A stretch of 64,000 bases of DNA, from assembly GCF_002025205.1 (NCBI RefSeq), contig NZ_CP019947.1:689501-753500 (forward strand), given 5' to 3'. Below the pieces are notes generated by a model, which was not told the origin of the DNA, made no database searches, and saw only the letters and a list, made by a program, of their open reading frames with translations. Position numbers and translations under genes: made by a program. This DNA is from Pseudomonas sp. CC6-YY-74. Its GTDB lineage: Bacteria; Pseudomonadota; Gammaproteobacteria; Pseudomonadales; Pseudomonadaceae. Numbering within the stretch: the first letter of the stretch is position 1; every line of letters begins with the position of its first letter. Positions 25,681-34,891 of this stretch are shown in pieces.

Positions 25681-27753
25681 ATGGCTGACTTACTGAGTAT
25701 TGGCCTGTCCGGGTTGTCGGCGAACAAGACTTCGCTGGCTGTCACCGGCCATAACATCACCAACGTCAACACCCCGGGGTTTTCTCGCCAGGATGCAGTG
25801 CAGGCCACGCGTAACCCGCAGTTCAGTGGCGCCGGCTATATAGGCTCGGGCACTACCCTGGTGGATATCCGTCGTACCTACAGTGAATTTCTGACCGCGC
25901 AGGTGCGCAGCAGTACCGCCCTCAGCTCCGATGTCGAGGCGTATAGAGGCCAGATCGAACAGCTCGACTCGCTGTTGGCCGGCACCACCACTGGCATCAC
26001 GCCCTCGCTGCAGAAGTTCTTCTCTTCCCTGCAGACGGCCGCCGAAGACCCAGCCAACATCCCGGCGCGACAACTGGTGCTGTCCGAGGCGGAAGGCCTG
26101 GCCAGGCGCTTCAATACGGTGTCCGAGCGGATCACCGAGCAGAACAGCTTTATCAACAAACAAATGGTCGCGGTCAGCGACCAGGTCAATCGTCTGGCCA
26201 CCTCGATCGCTGGCTACAACGATGCCATCGCCAAGGCCGCCGCGAACGGCCAGCAACCCAACGACTTGCTCGATGCGCGCGAGGAGGCGGTCCGTCAGCT
26301 GTCCACCTACGTGGGCGTGACCGTGGTGGCGCAGGATGACAACTCGCTCAATCTGTTCGTCGGCTCTGGCCAGCCGTTGGTGGTGGGTAGCACCACCAGC
26401 CGCCTGGAAGTCGGGCCAGGGCAGGGCGACCCGACGCGTTTTGAAGTGAGCTTCGTCAGCGGCGGCTCGCGCCAGGGCATCACCTCCTTGCTCACTGGTG
26501 GCGAGCTGGGCGGGCTGATTCGCTACCGCGCGGAAACCCTGGACCCGACCCTCAATTCGCTTGGGCGACTGGCGCTGGCGGTCAGTGATCAGGTCAATAC
26601 CCAGCTAGGCCAGGGCCTGGACTTGAAGGGCCAGGTAGGCTCGGCGTTGTTCGGTGACTACAACGCTACGGCGCTGGCCGCGTTACGCGTGCGGGCTTTT
26701 TCGAGTAATACCAGTAACGTTCAGCCGGCGTTGAATATCACCGATACCAGCGTACTCACCACCAGCGACTATCGTCTTGAATTCGACGGCAGCAACTACA
26801 GCGCCCGACGCTTGAGCGATGGTGCGGCGATGACGATCAGCCCCAGCTCGCCTGGCAGCTATCCGGCGACCCTGACGTTCACCGATGCGGCCGGCCGCGA
26901 TCAGGGCTTCGAGCTGGCCATCAATTCTGCGCCGGCGGCGGCGGATAAATTTCTGCTGCAACCAACCCGGCGAGGCGCCACGACCATCAGCGCCCAGCTG
27001 GATCAACCGGATCAGTTGGCGTTTGCCGCGCCCTTGCGTTCGCAGGCCGAGTTGCAGAATCGCGGTAATGCGGTGATAGGTCAGCCGGAAATTACCAACA
27101 CCCTCGAGCCGATGGAGTTGGCCAATCTCAAGGCTATCAATTCGATTGGGCTGACGTTCGATGCGGCCAATAATCGCCTGCAATTCAACACCCCATTGCC
27201 GGCTGGGGTGACTATTACCTCACCTGCGCTGCCCGCGCTGCCTGCGCCTCAAGTGCAGGCTATCGGCATCACGCCTGGGCAAAGCAATCAGCTCAGTTAT
27301 GTCGTCGAGGTCGATGTCGGGGGCGTTGTACAGTCCTACACGATCAGCCAGAGCTTCAGCGGTCGCCCGGAAAATGGCGATAGATTCAGTATGGGGTTCA
27401 ATGCCAACGGCGTATCGGACAACCGCAACGCCCTGAAATTGGTGGATCTGCAGAACAAGCAGACCGTGGGCGTGGATCGGTCAGTGGCTATCAGCACCGG
27501 CGTCAGCTTCACCGATGGCTATGGCGATCTGGTCGAGCGCGTCGGCACCCTGACCGCGCAAGCCCGACAGGACAGCGCCGCGACCGGCGCCATCCTCAAG
27601 CAGGCGACCAACAACCGCGACTCGCTGTCGGCGGTCAACCTCGACGAAGAGGCCGCCAACCTGATCAAATTCGAGCAGTACTACAACGCTTCGGCGCAGG
27701 TCATTCAAGTTGCGCGCTCTTTGTTCGATACCCTGATCAATACCTTTAGATAA
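25681..27753 (+). CDS. flgK: Hook-filament junction protein FlgK
   Basis: A 690-residue first junction protein. N-terminus MADLLSIGLSGLSANKTSLA with TGHNITNVNTPGFSRQD, C-terminus NLDEEAANLIKFEQYYNASA and VARSLFDTLINTFR. The centre (about 330-560) is the variable exposed region. It replaces FlgD at the hook tip and is carried by FlgN. Eight bases separate it from flgJ. Confidence 0.95.
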   Translation: MADLLSIGLSGLSANKTSLAVTGHNITNVNTPGFSRQDAVQATRNPQFSGAGYIGSGTTLVDIRRTYSEFLTAQVRSSTALSSDVEAYRGQIEQLDSLLAGTTTGITPSLQKFFSSLQTAAEDPANIPARQLVLSEAEGLARRFNTVSERITEQNSFINKQMVAVSDQVNRLATSIAGYNDAIAKAAANGQQPNDLLDAREEAVRQLSTYVGVTVVAQDDNSLNLFVGSGQPLVVGSTTSRLEVGPGQGDPTRFEVSFVSGGSRQGITSLLTGGELGGLIRYRAETLDPTLNSLGRLALAVSDQVNTQLGQGLDLKGQVGSALFGDYNATALAALRVRAFSSNTSNVQPALNITDTSVLTTSDYRLEFDGSNYSARRLSDGAAMTISPSSPGSYPATLTFTDAAGRDQGFELAINSAPAAADKFLLQPTRRGATTISAQLDQPDQLAFAAPLRSQAELQNRGNAVIGQPEITNTLEPMELANLKAINSIGLTFDAANNRLQFNTPLPAGVTITSPALPALPAPQVQAIGITPGQSNQLSYVVEVDVGGVVQSYTISQSFSGRPENGDRFSMGFNANGVSDNRNALKLVDLQNKQTVGVDRSVAISTGVSFTDGYGDLVERVGTLTAQARQDSAATGAILKQATNNRDSLSAVNLDEEAANLIKFEQYYNASAQVIQVARSLFDTLINTFR

Positions 27754-27786
27754 ATGTGCGCCGATATCAGGCGCGTACAGGACAAT

Positions 27787-27821
27787 CCCCTCTCCCTTCG
27801 GGAGAGGGCTAGGGTGAGGGG
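27787..27821. repeat. Palindromic repeat between flgK and flgL
   Basis: CCCCTCTCCC TTCG GGAGAGGG followed by CTAGGGTGAGGGG: a stem with a stable TTCG loop and a trailing copy of the same G-rich arm. This type of sequence is widespread in intergenic DNA of proteobacteria. It could pause or protect the operon transcript between the two junction genes. Confidence 0.8.
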
Positions 27822-27866
27822 CTGCTAGCGGCGGCCAGACTCCGGATTGCAACAAGAGGCTCAAGC

Positions 27867-29426
27867 ATGCGCATCTCTACCATCCAGGCGTTCAACAACG
27901 GAGTCGCCGGCATCCAGCGCAACTACGCCAATGCCACCCGCACCCAAGAGCAGATCAGCACCGGCAACCGCATCCTCACCCCGGCGGACGACCCGGTCGC
28001 CTCGGTGCGCCTGCTGCAACTGGAACAACAGCAGAACGTGCTGACCCAGTACAAGGACAACCTCACCGCAGCGAAGAACAGCCTGACCCAGGAAGAAGTC
28101 ACCCTCAACTCGGTGAATACAGCGCTTCAACGCGTGCGTGAGCTGGCGGTGCAGGCCGGTAATGGTGCGCTCAGTCAGGCGGATCGCAGTTCCATCGCTG
28201 CCGAGTTGCGTGAGCGTGAGAATGAATTGCTGACTCTGATGAACACGCGTAATGCTCGGGGTGAGTATCTGTTTTCAGGTTACCAGGGTAAAAGCCCGCC
28301 GTTTGTTCGCGCCGCCGATGGCAGCTACAGCTATCAAGGCGATGAAGGTCAGCGAAAACTGCAGGTAGCCAGTTCGTTGAATCTGGCCATCAGCGATAAC
28401 GGCAAGAAGATCTTTGAAAATGTTCGCAACGCGGGGCGCATTGGTACCACCCAGCTCAATAGTCCTGTGGGTTCAACATTGCGAGCCTCTGCTCCGGTTG
28501 TGACCGATGAGGTTGCGTTTGCTGGCACTCCGGGTTTTCCTGCGGCAGGCATTGAGGTCGTCTTCCGTGATGCGCCCGACCAGCTTAGCTTTGATGCGTA
28601 TGCATACCCGTGGGATGGTGTTGCGGCGGCTTTGCCCGGGGCTAGCGGTAAGCTCGATGACAAACCAGAACAGAGCGACAGCTATCAGTTTCGCGGTGTC
28701 AGTTTCAAGTTCGATGGCGTGCCGGTCGGTGGCGAGCGCGTGGCCGTTGTGCCTAAATCGGCTGGTGTAACAGTCAACTCCGTGTCTGCCAGCGCAGCAG
28801 GCTTGCGTACGGCCATCACCGATCCGGTTGCCTTTGCCGCGGCTTTCCCCGGGGGCAGCGCCAACCTCGCTATCGCCAATGGCGCGGTGGCCCCCGATCT
28901 GAACTTCACCCTGGATACCACGCCACCCACCACCCTGGATTTTTCTAGCGCCCCGGCGGATTACCCGCTGCTGTTGAGCACTGCCAATGGCTTGTCCATC
29001 CGTTTCGATAGTCCGCCGGCTGCTGGCGATAGCTTCGCCCTGAGTCCGGCAGCTGCCGAGGAAAAGCAGGGCATCCTCAATACGATTGCGGTTTTGCGCA
29101 AGTCGCTGGAAAACCAGCCGGATACCCCGGCTGGTAACCTCAATACCCGTGACGCTGTGGCTTTGGCGCTAACCAATCTTGATAACGGCATGGAGTCCGT
29201 CTCCAGCGTTCAAGGTGAAATTGGCGCTCGCTTGAATATTATCGAGTCGACCCAAACGGACAACGAAGATGTCAGCCTGCTCAATAAGGCCGTGCAGGCC
29301 GACTTGCGCGAGCTGGATTATGCCGAAGCGCTGACGCGACTATCGTTCCAGACGATTATTCTGGAGGCTGCGCAGCAGAGTTACGTCAAGATCAGCAGCC
29401 TCAACCTGTTCAACCAGCTGCGCTAA
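27867..29426 (+). CDS. flgL: Hook-filament junction protein FlgL
   Basis: A 519-residue second junction protein, flagellin-like at both ends (MRISTIQAFNNGVAGIQRNY and QTIILEAAQQSYVKISSLNL). It is longer than many FlgL proteins (about 300-440), the extra lying in the exposed centre, roughly residues 180-400. ATG 27867 follows AACAAGAGG. It closes the flgF-flgL operon. Confidence 0.93.
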   Translation: MRISTIQAFNNGVAGIQRNYANATRTQEQISTGNRILTPADDPVASVRLLQLEQQQNVLTQYKDNLTAAKNSLTQEEVTLNSVNTALQRVRELAVQAGNGALSQADRSSIAAELRERENELLTLMNTRNARGEYLFSGYQGKSPPFVRAADGSYSYQGDEGQRKLQVASSLNLAISDNGKKIFENVRNAGRIGTTQLNSPVGSTLRASAPVVTDEVAFAGTPGFPAAGIEVVFRDAPDQLSFDAYAYPWDGVAAALPGASGKLDDKPEQSDSYQFRGVSFKFDGVPVGGERVAVVPKSAGVTVNSVSASAAGLRTAITDPVAFAAAFPGGSANLAIANGAVAPDLNFTLDTTPPTTLDFSSAPADYPLLLSTANGLSIRFDSPPAAGDSFALSPAAAEEKQGILNTIAVLRKSLENQPDTPAGNLNTRDAVALALTNLDNGMESVSSVQGEIGARLNIIESTQTDNEDVSLLNKAVQADLRELDYAEALTRLSFQTIILEAAQQSYVKISSLNLFNQLR

Positions 29427-29732
29427 ACCCTTGGTCGGCAGGCAAACGCCGTCGGCTTTTTGTAGGCGTGGGTTTATCAGCGAACATCGGCGATACCTTG
29501 TCAGTTCTAGCGCAAATAAATTTTCCCCCACAGGCCATGGTTTCAGGATTGTGGATGGCTACCGCTGTACCTCCCGCGCGGGTATCGGTGCGCACGGCGC
29601 GCCCTGCGCAGGGCTACAAAACCCCGAAACTGCGCCGGAAACCCGGCTAGTCGTGGCGATTGATCGTCTTTTGTCCGTAATCATCTGTTTTAAAACAGTA
29701 AAAAAAACAGCAGGAGAATCTCAAAAAAAACC
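29427..29732. other. Intergenic region between flgL and fliC, no gene seen
   Basis: About 300 bases up to the flagellin promoter. The right half is A-rich (runs of A at 29698-29730). In some pseudomonads flagellin glycosylation genes sit here; none are present. Confidence 0.6.
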
Positions 29733-29759
29733 TAAAGCTCCCCCCGCAAGCGCCGATAC
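29733..29759 (+). promoter_or_regulatory. Sigma-28 (FliA) promoter of fliC
   Basis: TAAAGCTC, an 11-base spacer and GCCGATAC match the sigma-28 consensus with three mismatches in all and exact spacing. The predicted start leaves a leader of about 85 bases before the fliC ATG. Confidence 0.9.
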
Positions 29760-29851
29760 AAGTTACGAATGCGAACTTTATGGGTGCCTGGGCAAAGCCG
29801 GCCCAAGGTCGCACGCTCAGGCAAACACGCTAGTCCTTGGAGGACACCATC

Positions 29852-31780
29852 ATGGCCTTGACAGTCAATACCAACATCCCGTCGCTCAACACCCAGCGCA
29901 ACCTGACCAGCACGTCCAACGCGCTGAACACCTCGCTGGAGCGTCTGTCTACTGGTTCGCGCATCAACAGCGCCAAGGACGATGCCGCCGGCCTGCAGAT
30001 CTCCAACCGTCTGACCAACCAGATCAGCGGCCTCAATGTTGCCGTGCGCAACGCCAACGATGGCATCTCCCTGTCGCAAACCGCTGAAGGTGCCTTGCAG
30101 CAGTCGACCAACCTGCTGCAGCGTATGCGCGACCTGTCCATCCAGTCTGCCAACGGTTCCAACAGCGACGCCGACCGTGCCTCCCTGCAAAAGGAAGTCT
30201 CCGCGCTGCAGGGTGAATTGACCCGTATCGCCGACACCACCACCTTTGGTGGCCGCAAGCTGCTCGATGGCTCCTTCGGGACATCCAGTTTCCAGGTCGG
30301 TTCCAATGCCTATGAAACCATCGATGTTGCTCTTAAGGGCGCAGGTGCAAGCTCCGTTGGTTCCTTCCAGTCAGGCAGCAAGGCAGTCAGTGATCCGGCA
30401 TTGGCAGCCGGCGCTACACAATTAGGGAACGTGCCCACGGCAGCCAACCTGAGAGCAGTAACCGGCAGTGTGGTGGCGAATGCCGCTGCTGCTTTTGCTC
30501 CAGCCACTTTGACGGTAGTCGGCGGTGGTCAGGAAAAAGCCATCTCTGTAGCTGCCGATGACAGCGCCAAGAGCCTGGCGGCCAAACTCGATGGCGCTAT
30601 TCCTGGCTTGAGCGCGACTGCGCGCACTGTGTTCACGGCCGAGGTGAAGGCGACGGCTTCCGAGTCGGCCAGCTTTGAGCTGACCGTGGGCAGCAATTCA
30701 GTAAAGCTGGTGGGAGTCTCTTCCACCCAGGATCTGGCCGACCAGATCAACTCCAACGCCGCAAAGTTAGGCGTCAAGGCCAATGTGGACAAGGATGGTG
30801 TGCTGACCGTCGAGTCCGGTTCTGGAGAGAACGTTAAGTTTGGTGCAATCACTGGCAATGCCGCCATCTCTGTGAAAGTACAGGATGCCGCGGGCAGCTT
30901 TGGTCCGGCTCGTTCAGTCGGTCATGGTGCTGGCGGGCAGACCGTGGTGGGTTCACTGCAGTTGAACTCGCCGTCCAGTTATTCGATTAGCTCTGGTGCG
31001 GATAGCACTGAAAATGTAAGTTTCCTCGAGACAAAACTTAGCGTTCTCGACATCAGTGCCTCTGTTGATTCCTTCAAGTTGGCAAGCATTACAGTATCAG
31101 GCGAAGCCATTGATTTATCAGCTTTTAAGTTCGATACCACTGCAGAGTTGATGGGTATTCTCACCGGCGACTCTCGGGCGAGTACCTTGCTTGATTTTAA
31201 TGTGGCAGACGGCACTATTCGTTCTAAGGATGGCTCAAATGTGTCATTTGGTGCCTTGAGTCGGGTTGTTGATGCCTCTGGAGCTACATCGGGTACAGCA
31301 GTTGCTACAACCGATTTCCAAAACCAGCAACGTCAGATAGATGGAACTTTGGGTGCTTTAGCCAATACGGATAATGCAACTATTACCGCTCTTACTGTAA
31401 ACGTGGCTGCGACCACTCCGCTTGAAGGCAGCCATGAGTTGTTCGCTTCAGCCAAGTCCTCGCTTACGTCGATCTCCGATGTGGATATCTCCACCGCAGA
31501 CGGCGCCCAGCGGGCCCTGGCGGTAATCGACAACGCCCTGGCCTCCATCGACTCCCAGCGCGCCGACCTCGGTGCGGTGCAGAACCGTTTCGACAACACC
31601 ATCAACAACCTGCAGAACATCTCGGAAAACGCCTCGGCTGCTCGCAGCCGGATCAAGGACACCGACTACGCTGCTGAAACTGCCAACCTGGCGAAGAACC
31701 AAGTGCTGCAGCAGGCTGGCACCGCGATTCTCGCTCAGGCCAAGCAGTTGCCGCAGGCTGTACTCTCCCTGCTGCAGTAA
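29852..31780 (+). CDS. fliC: Flagellin FliC
   Basis: A 642-residue filament subunit. The D0/D1 ends are well conserved: [20 protein letters not shown] and [20 protein letters not shown] at the start, [20 protein letters not shown] and [11 protein letters not shown] at the end. The centre, about residues 170-530, is the variable surface region; from about nucleotide 31000 to 31440 it is visibly lower in GC than the ends, which suggests exchange of this part. TTGGAGGA lies 8 bases before ATG 29852. It is a single-gene unit from a sigma-28 promoter, ending at the terminator at 31803. Confidence 0.97.
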   Translation: MALTVNTNIPSLNTQRNLTSTSNALNTSLERLSTGSRINSAKDDAAGLQISNRLTNQISGLNVAVRNANDGISLSQTAEGALQQSTNLLQRMRDLSIQSANGSNSDADRASLQKEVSALQGELTRIADTTTFGGRKLLDGSFGTSSFQVGSNAYETIDVALKGAGASSVGSFQSGSKAVSDPALAAGATQLGNVPTAANLRAVTGSVVANAAAAFAPATLTVVGGGQEKAISVAADDSAKSLAAKLDGAIPGLSATARTVFTAEVKATASESASFELTVGSNSVKLVGVSSTQDLADQINSNAAKLGVKANVDKDGVLTVESGSGENVKFGAITGNAAISVKVQDAAGSFGPARSVGHGAGGQTVVGSLQLNSPSSYSISSGADSTENVSFLETKLSVLDISASVDSFKLASITVSGEAIDLSAFKFDTTAELMGILTGDSRASTLLDFNVADGTIRSKDGSNVSFGALSRVVDASGATSGTAVATTDFQNQQRQIDGTLGALANTDNATITALTVNVAATTPLEGSHELFASAKSSLTSISDVDISTADGAQRALAVIDNALASIDSQRADLGAVQNRFDNTINNLQNISENASAARSRIKDTDYAAETANLAKNQVLQQAGTAILAQAKQLPQAVLSLLQ

Positions 31781-31802
31781 GGGTGGTATTGCAGTAACGC
31801 GT

Positions 31803-31832
31803 GGGAGGAAGGGGCAGCCCTTCCTCCCTTTC
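31803..31832 (+). terminator. Terminator after fliC
   Basis: An 11-bp perfect stem (GGGAGGAAGGG / CCCTTCCTCCC) with a 4-base loop and TTT tail, 22 bases after the fliC stop. The short T-run suggests it may leak into flaG. Confidence 0.82.
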
Positions 31833-31851
31833 CTCCATGGGAGGTTTGGAA

Positions 31852-32211
31852 ATGGATATTGCGAAGCTTTCATCCTTATCGTTGCCTGCTGCTCAGGGGT
31901 TACGTGAAGCGGCACGCGGGGATAGGCCCGACGCCAGTGCAAAACTTGATACCGCCATGGCCAAACAGGCCGATAACGAACCGCTTGCACGGGAGAGGCT
32001 TGACTCTGCTGTCGCGAGCATTTCCTCGTTTGTGCAGGGTGTGCAGCGCAGTCTTGACTTCAGCATCGATGAGTCGAGCGGAGAAGTGGTGGTCAAGGTG
32101 ACGGATCGTGACTCGGGCGAGGTAATCAGGCAGTTGCCCTCCGAAGAGGCGTTGCGTCTGTCCGAGCAGCTTGAGTCGCTGCGCAGCCTGATGTTCGAGA
32201 CGCGGGCTTGA
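31852..32211 (+). CDS. flaG: FlaG family protein
   Basis: A 119-residue small protein with the FlaG C-terminal domain (SLDFSIDESSGEVVVKVTDR then SGEVIRQLPSEEALRLSEQL). FlaG proteins affect filament length in pseudomonads and Aeromonas. Start at ATG 31852 (MDIAKLSSLSL) with GGGAGG 7 bases upstream; the frame is open further back but crosses the fliC terminator. Confidence 0.9.
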   Translation: MDIAKLSSLSLPAAQGLREAARGDRPDASAKLDTAMAKQADNEPLARERLDSAVASISSFVQGVQRSLDFSIDESSGEVVVKVTDRDSGEVIRQLPSEEALRLSEQLESLRSLMFETRA

Positions 32212-32227
32212 TGGCATGTTTCTTGGT
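32212..32227 (+). promoter_or_regulatory. Possible sigma-54 promoter of fliD-fliS-fliT
   Basis: TGGCATGTTTCTTGGT directly follows the flaG stop. The -24 GG and spacing are right, but the -12 element is GG instead of GC. The implied leader of about 50 bases is reasonable. Kept as a candidate because fliD is RpoN-dependent in related bacteria. Confidence 0.4.
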
Positions 32228-32287
32228 TGTTTCGTCTGTATTCGGCTAAACAAACCGTTACAGACATTTTTTTGACGGAGGTGCGAC

Positions 32288-33751
32288 ATGGCAGGCATTA
32301 CAGGTATCGGTTCCGGCATGGACATCGACGCTATTGTCAAAGCCATGGTTGGCGCCGAACAGGCACCTAAGCAGGGCCAGCTAAGCAAGCTGGAAAGCAG
32401 AACCACCACGCAATTGACTAACTTGGGCCAGTTGAAAGGGGCCATCAGCAGTTTTCAGACCGCTCTGGCCGCGCTCAACAGCCCTTCGTCTTTTCTGGCG
32501 CGCACCGCCAGCTCTTCCGACGCCAAGGTGTTGAGCGCCAGCGCCAGTCAGAGCGCCGCAGCCGGCACTTACCAAATTGAAGTCACCCAGTTGGCCGCCA
32601 GCAGCAAGGTCGCGTTGGCCGCGGTGCCGGCCGATGAGGGTAAAACCCTGTCCAGTGGCACCCTGTCGATCAAGGTGGGCAGCGAAAGCATGCTGGATCT
32701 CGTGGTCGACTCCAGCAACAACACATTGGCGGGCATCCGCGACGCCATCAACAAGGCCGCTGCCGGTGTCAGTGCCAGCATCGTGACGGATGACCAGGGC
32801 GCTCGCCTGGTGCTTACCAGCAGCAAGCAGGGCGCGGGTAACGATATAACCGTCGAGGTTTCCGATGTCGGCGTTGATGGCGATACCGCGCTGAGCCAGT
32901 TGGCGTTCGCCGGTGCTGCCACAGAGCCCGACGTGGCGGACTATCCGGGCGGCGCAGCCGATCCTGATTACCTGGCTGCAGTGCAAGCCTATAACGAAGC
33001 CGGCAAGGTCATCGGCACTGCGCAAAGCGCCAAGCTGACTGTCGATGGCTTGAGTGTCACCCGTGACTCCAACAACATCAGCCAGGTCATCGGCGGTGTC
33101 GGTATCGACCTCAAGACCCTGGGCGCCAGTACCCTCACGGTTGCCCGGGATCAGGCCGGCGTAAAAGCCAACGTGCAGAAGTTTGCCGATGCTTACAACA
33201 CTATGATCAAGTTCATCAATTCGGCGACCAAGGTCACCGTGGTGAACGATACCAGTGCCCCCGTAACCGGGGCCCTGCTGGGTGACAGCTCGGTCCGTTC
33301 ATTGGTGAACATGGTGCGCAACGAGATGGTTGCGATGCAGGGCGACGGGGCGGTTCGGGTACTCGCCGATCTTGGTGTCACCACGCAGCAGGACGGTACG
33401 CTGAAAGTCGATGCAGACCGATTGGCTAAGGTTGTCACCAATGATTCCGATGCAATCGCGGCGTATTTCACCGGTGATAGTGGCCTGGCTGCACGCTTGG
33501 CCGGCAAGCTGACCGCCTATACTGAAGGCAATGGCATCCTGGAACAGCGTACCGAATCTCTGCAATCGACCCTGAATAAGGTCGATAAGCAAAAGACCGA
33601 ACTGACAACGCGCATGACCGCATTAAGTGAGCGCCTCTATAAGCAATTCAACGCGATGGATGCCCTTGTCGGTCAGCTGAAAAGTACCAGTGACAACCTT
33701 GCGTCTCTGTTCGACAGCATGCCGGGTGTGGTCAGTAGCAATAAAAAGTAA
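32288..33751 (+). CDS. fliD: Flagellar filament cap FliD
   Basis: A 487-residue cap protein, MAGITGIGSGMDIDAIVKAM at the N-terminus and the conserved late region DADRLAKVVTNDSDAIAAYF, with coiled-coil ends. It folds exported flagellin at the filament tip. GGAGG lies 5 bases before the ATG. Followed by its partner chaperones. Confidence 0.95.
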   Translation: MAGITGIGSGMDIDAIVKAMVGAEQAPKQGQLSKLESRTTTQLTNLGQLKGAISSFQTALAALNSPSSFLARTASSSDAKVLSASASQSAAAGTYQIEVTQLAASSKVALAAVPADEGKTLSSGTLSIKVGSESMLDLVVDSSNNTLAGIRDAINKAAAGVSASIVTDDQGARLVLTSSKQGAGNDITVEVSDVGVDGDTALSQLAFAGAATEPDVADYPGGAADPDYLAAVQAYNEAGKVIGTAQSAKLTVDGLSVTRDSNNISQVIGGVGIDLKTLGASTLTVARDQAGVKANVQKFADAYNTMIKFINSATKVTVVNDTSAPVTGALLGDSSVRSLVNMVRNEMVAMQGDGAVRVLADLGVTTQQDGTLKVDADRLAKVVTNDSDAIAAYFTGDSGLAARLAGKLTAYTEGNGILEQRTESLQSTLNKVDKQKTELTTRMTALSERLYKQFNAMDALVGQLKSTSDNLASLFDSMPGVVSSNKK

Positions 33752-33849
33752 AAAATCGGTTATTTCAACGTCTAACCCCCTTTTTCCATAAAGCTCTGAG
33801 CCTCGTTGCCGATACAACTATCAGTAACGATTAACCAGGAGAGCTTTCC

Positions 33850-34230
33850 ATGTATGCGATGTCAGCCATGAAGCAATATCAGCGCGTCAGCGTGCAAAGT
33901 GAAGTGTTCGAGGCCAGCCCCCATCGTTTGATTCAGATGTTGATGGAAGGTTGTTTGGAGCGTATCGCTCAAGCACGCGGTGCTCTCGGGCGAAATTTGC
34001 TTGCTGAAAAAGGCGAGTTGATCGGTAAGGCCATCTCAATTATTGGTGGCTTGCGCGAGCCGCTGGATCATCAAGCGGGTGGCGAGCTTTCGCACAATCT
34101 CGACAGTTTGTACGACTACATGATCAGCCGTTTGCTTGAAGCAAATCGTGCAAACGATGTGGCCCTTCTCGATGAGGTGTCTAGCCTGTTGCGCGAAGTA
34201 AAGTCGGGTTGGGATGGCATCGCTGCGTAA
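33850..34230 (+). CDS. fliS: Flagellin export chaperone FliS
   Basis: A 126-residue helical chaperone that keeps flagellin unpolymerised in the cytoplasm. The family core is FEASPHRLIQMLMEGCLERI and the later LDSLYDYMISRLLEAN. CAGGAGA precedes the ATG. 12 bases before the FliT-like gene. Confidence 0.95.
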   Translation: MYAMSAMKQYQRVSVQSEVFEASPHRLIQMLMEGCLERIAQARGALGRNLLAEKGELIGKAISIIGGLREPLDHQAGGELSHNLDSLYDYMISRLLEANRANDVALLDEVSSLLREVKSGWDGIAA

Positions 34231-34242
34231 GAGAGAATACTC

Positions 34243-34539
34243 ATGGCCAGTTCTTTACAGCAGTTGGAAACCACTCGTCTTGCAATGGTTGAGGCGGTTG
34301 CCTGTGAGCAATGGCAGCGTATTGCCGAGCTTGATGGCCTTTGTCGTGAGCATGTCACCGAAGCAATGCAGGCGAGCGACACCGATCAGCAGTCATTACG
34401 CGCAACCTTCGAGCAGCTGTTAGAGCTTTATGCAGTGATGCTGGAACGTTGCAAGCAACAGCGTGATGACCTCGGCAGCGAGCTGATGCAGCTGAACCAG
34501 GCCCAGCAGGGGGCCAAGGTTTACCAGTTGTTCGGTTGA
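34243..34539 (+). CDS. fliT: FliT-like flagellar chaperone
   Basis: A 98-residue, wholly helical, Gln/Leu/Glu-rich protein right after fliS, in the position of FliT-like proteins in pseudomonads. FliT binds FliD and the export ATPase. Sequence similarity in this family is low, so the call rests mainly on position, size and the LEQLLELYAVMLERCKQQRD coiled-coil-like segment. Confidence 0.75.
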   Translation: MASSLQQLETTRLAMVEAVACEQWQRIAELDGLCREHVTEAMQASDTDQQSLRATFEQLLELYAVMLERCKQQRDDLGSELMQLNQAQQGAKVYQLFG

Positions 34540-34564
34540 TGGGGCCGCTGGGTTGGTACAGTTA

Positions 34565-34710
34565 GTAGGATGGTGTTGAGCGCAGCGATACCCATCCAGC
34601 GATGTATGCCCGCGGACTGACCCTTGGCCAATGTGTCGGTATGCCGATGGCTTACGGCGCATACAAAATGCGGTCTTGATCGACGCTATCTAGCGGCTAA
34701 CCCATCCTAC
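34565..34710. repeat. MITE-like repeat, copy 1 (fliT-fleQ gap)
   Basis: Runs from GTAGGATGG to GCGGCTAACCCATCCTAC. Its right half (TACAAAATGCGGTCTTGATCGA, split here as TACAAAATGCGG + TCTTGATCGA, then AGCGGCTAACCCATCCTAC) closely matches the elements at 36491 and 55981. The left end is degenerate relative to copy 2. Confidence 0.75.
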
Positions 34711-34747
34711 GGGGCTGGTTTCCCCCCTTCTTGCAAACAATCGCTTA

Positions 34748-34830
34748 GGCAATTGGTCGGGCAGATCAAAAAAAGCACGCCATAAAATTGACTGCGCTCG
34801 TGAAATTGACTTTACTAGCGGCCAATTGCC
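34748..34830 (+). promoter_or_regulatory. fleQ leader with repeats resembling FleQ boxes
   Basis: AAATTGACT occurs twice, at 34785-34793 and 34803-34811, 18 bases apart. AAATTGAC is the right half of the published FleQ box GTCaNTAAAtTGAC; extended sites match about 11 and 10 of 14 positions. The pair is framed by GGCAATTGG (34748-34756) and its reverse complement CCAATTGCC (34822-34830). TTGACT at 34788 with TTTACT 17 bases on could be a weak sigma-70 promoter. Autoregulation is inference. Confidence 0.45.
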
Positions 34831-34891
34831 AGCGTAGTTGTCGTGTTCGACGGCGTGCGCTTCCGTTCGCTCCCAGGATCAGATCAAAAAT

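Noticed and set aside
29431..30087. Open frame crossing the fliC promoter and start
   Set aside because: It runs through the sigma-28 site and into fliC in another frame; composition and position fit chance.
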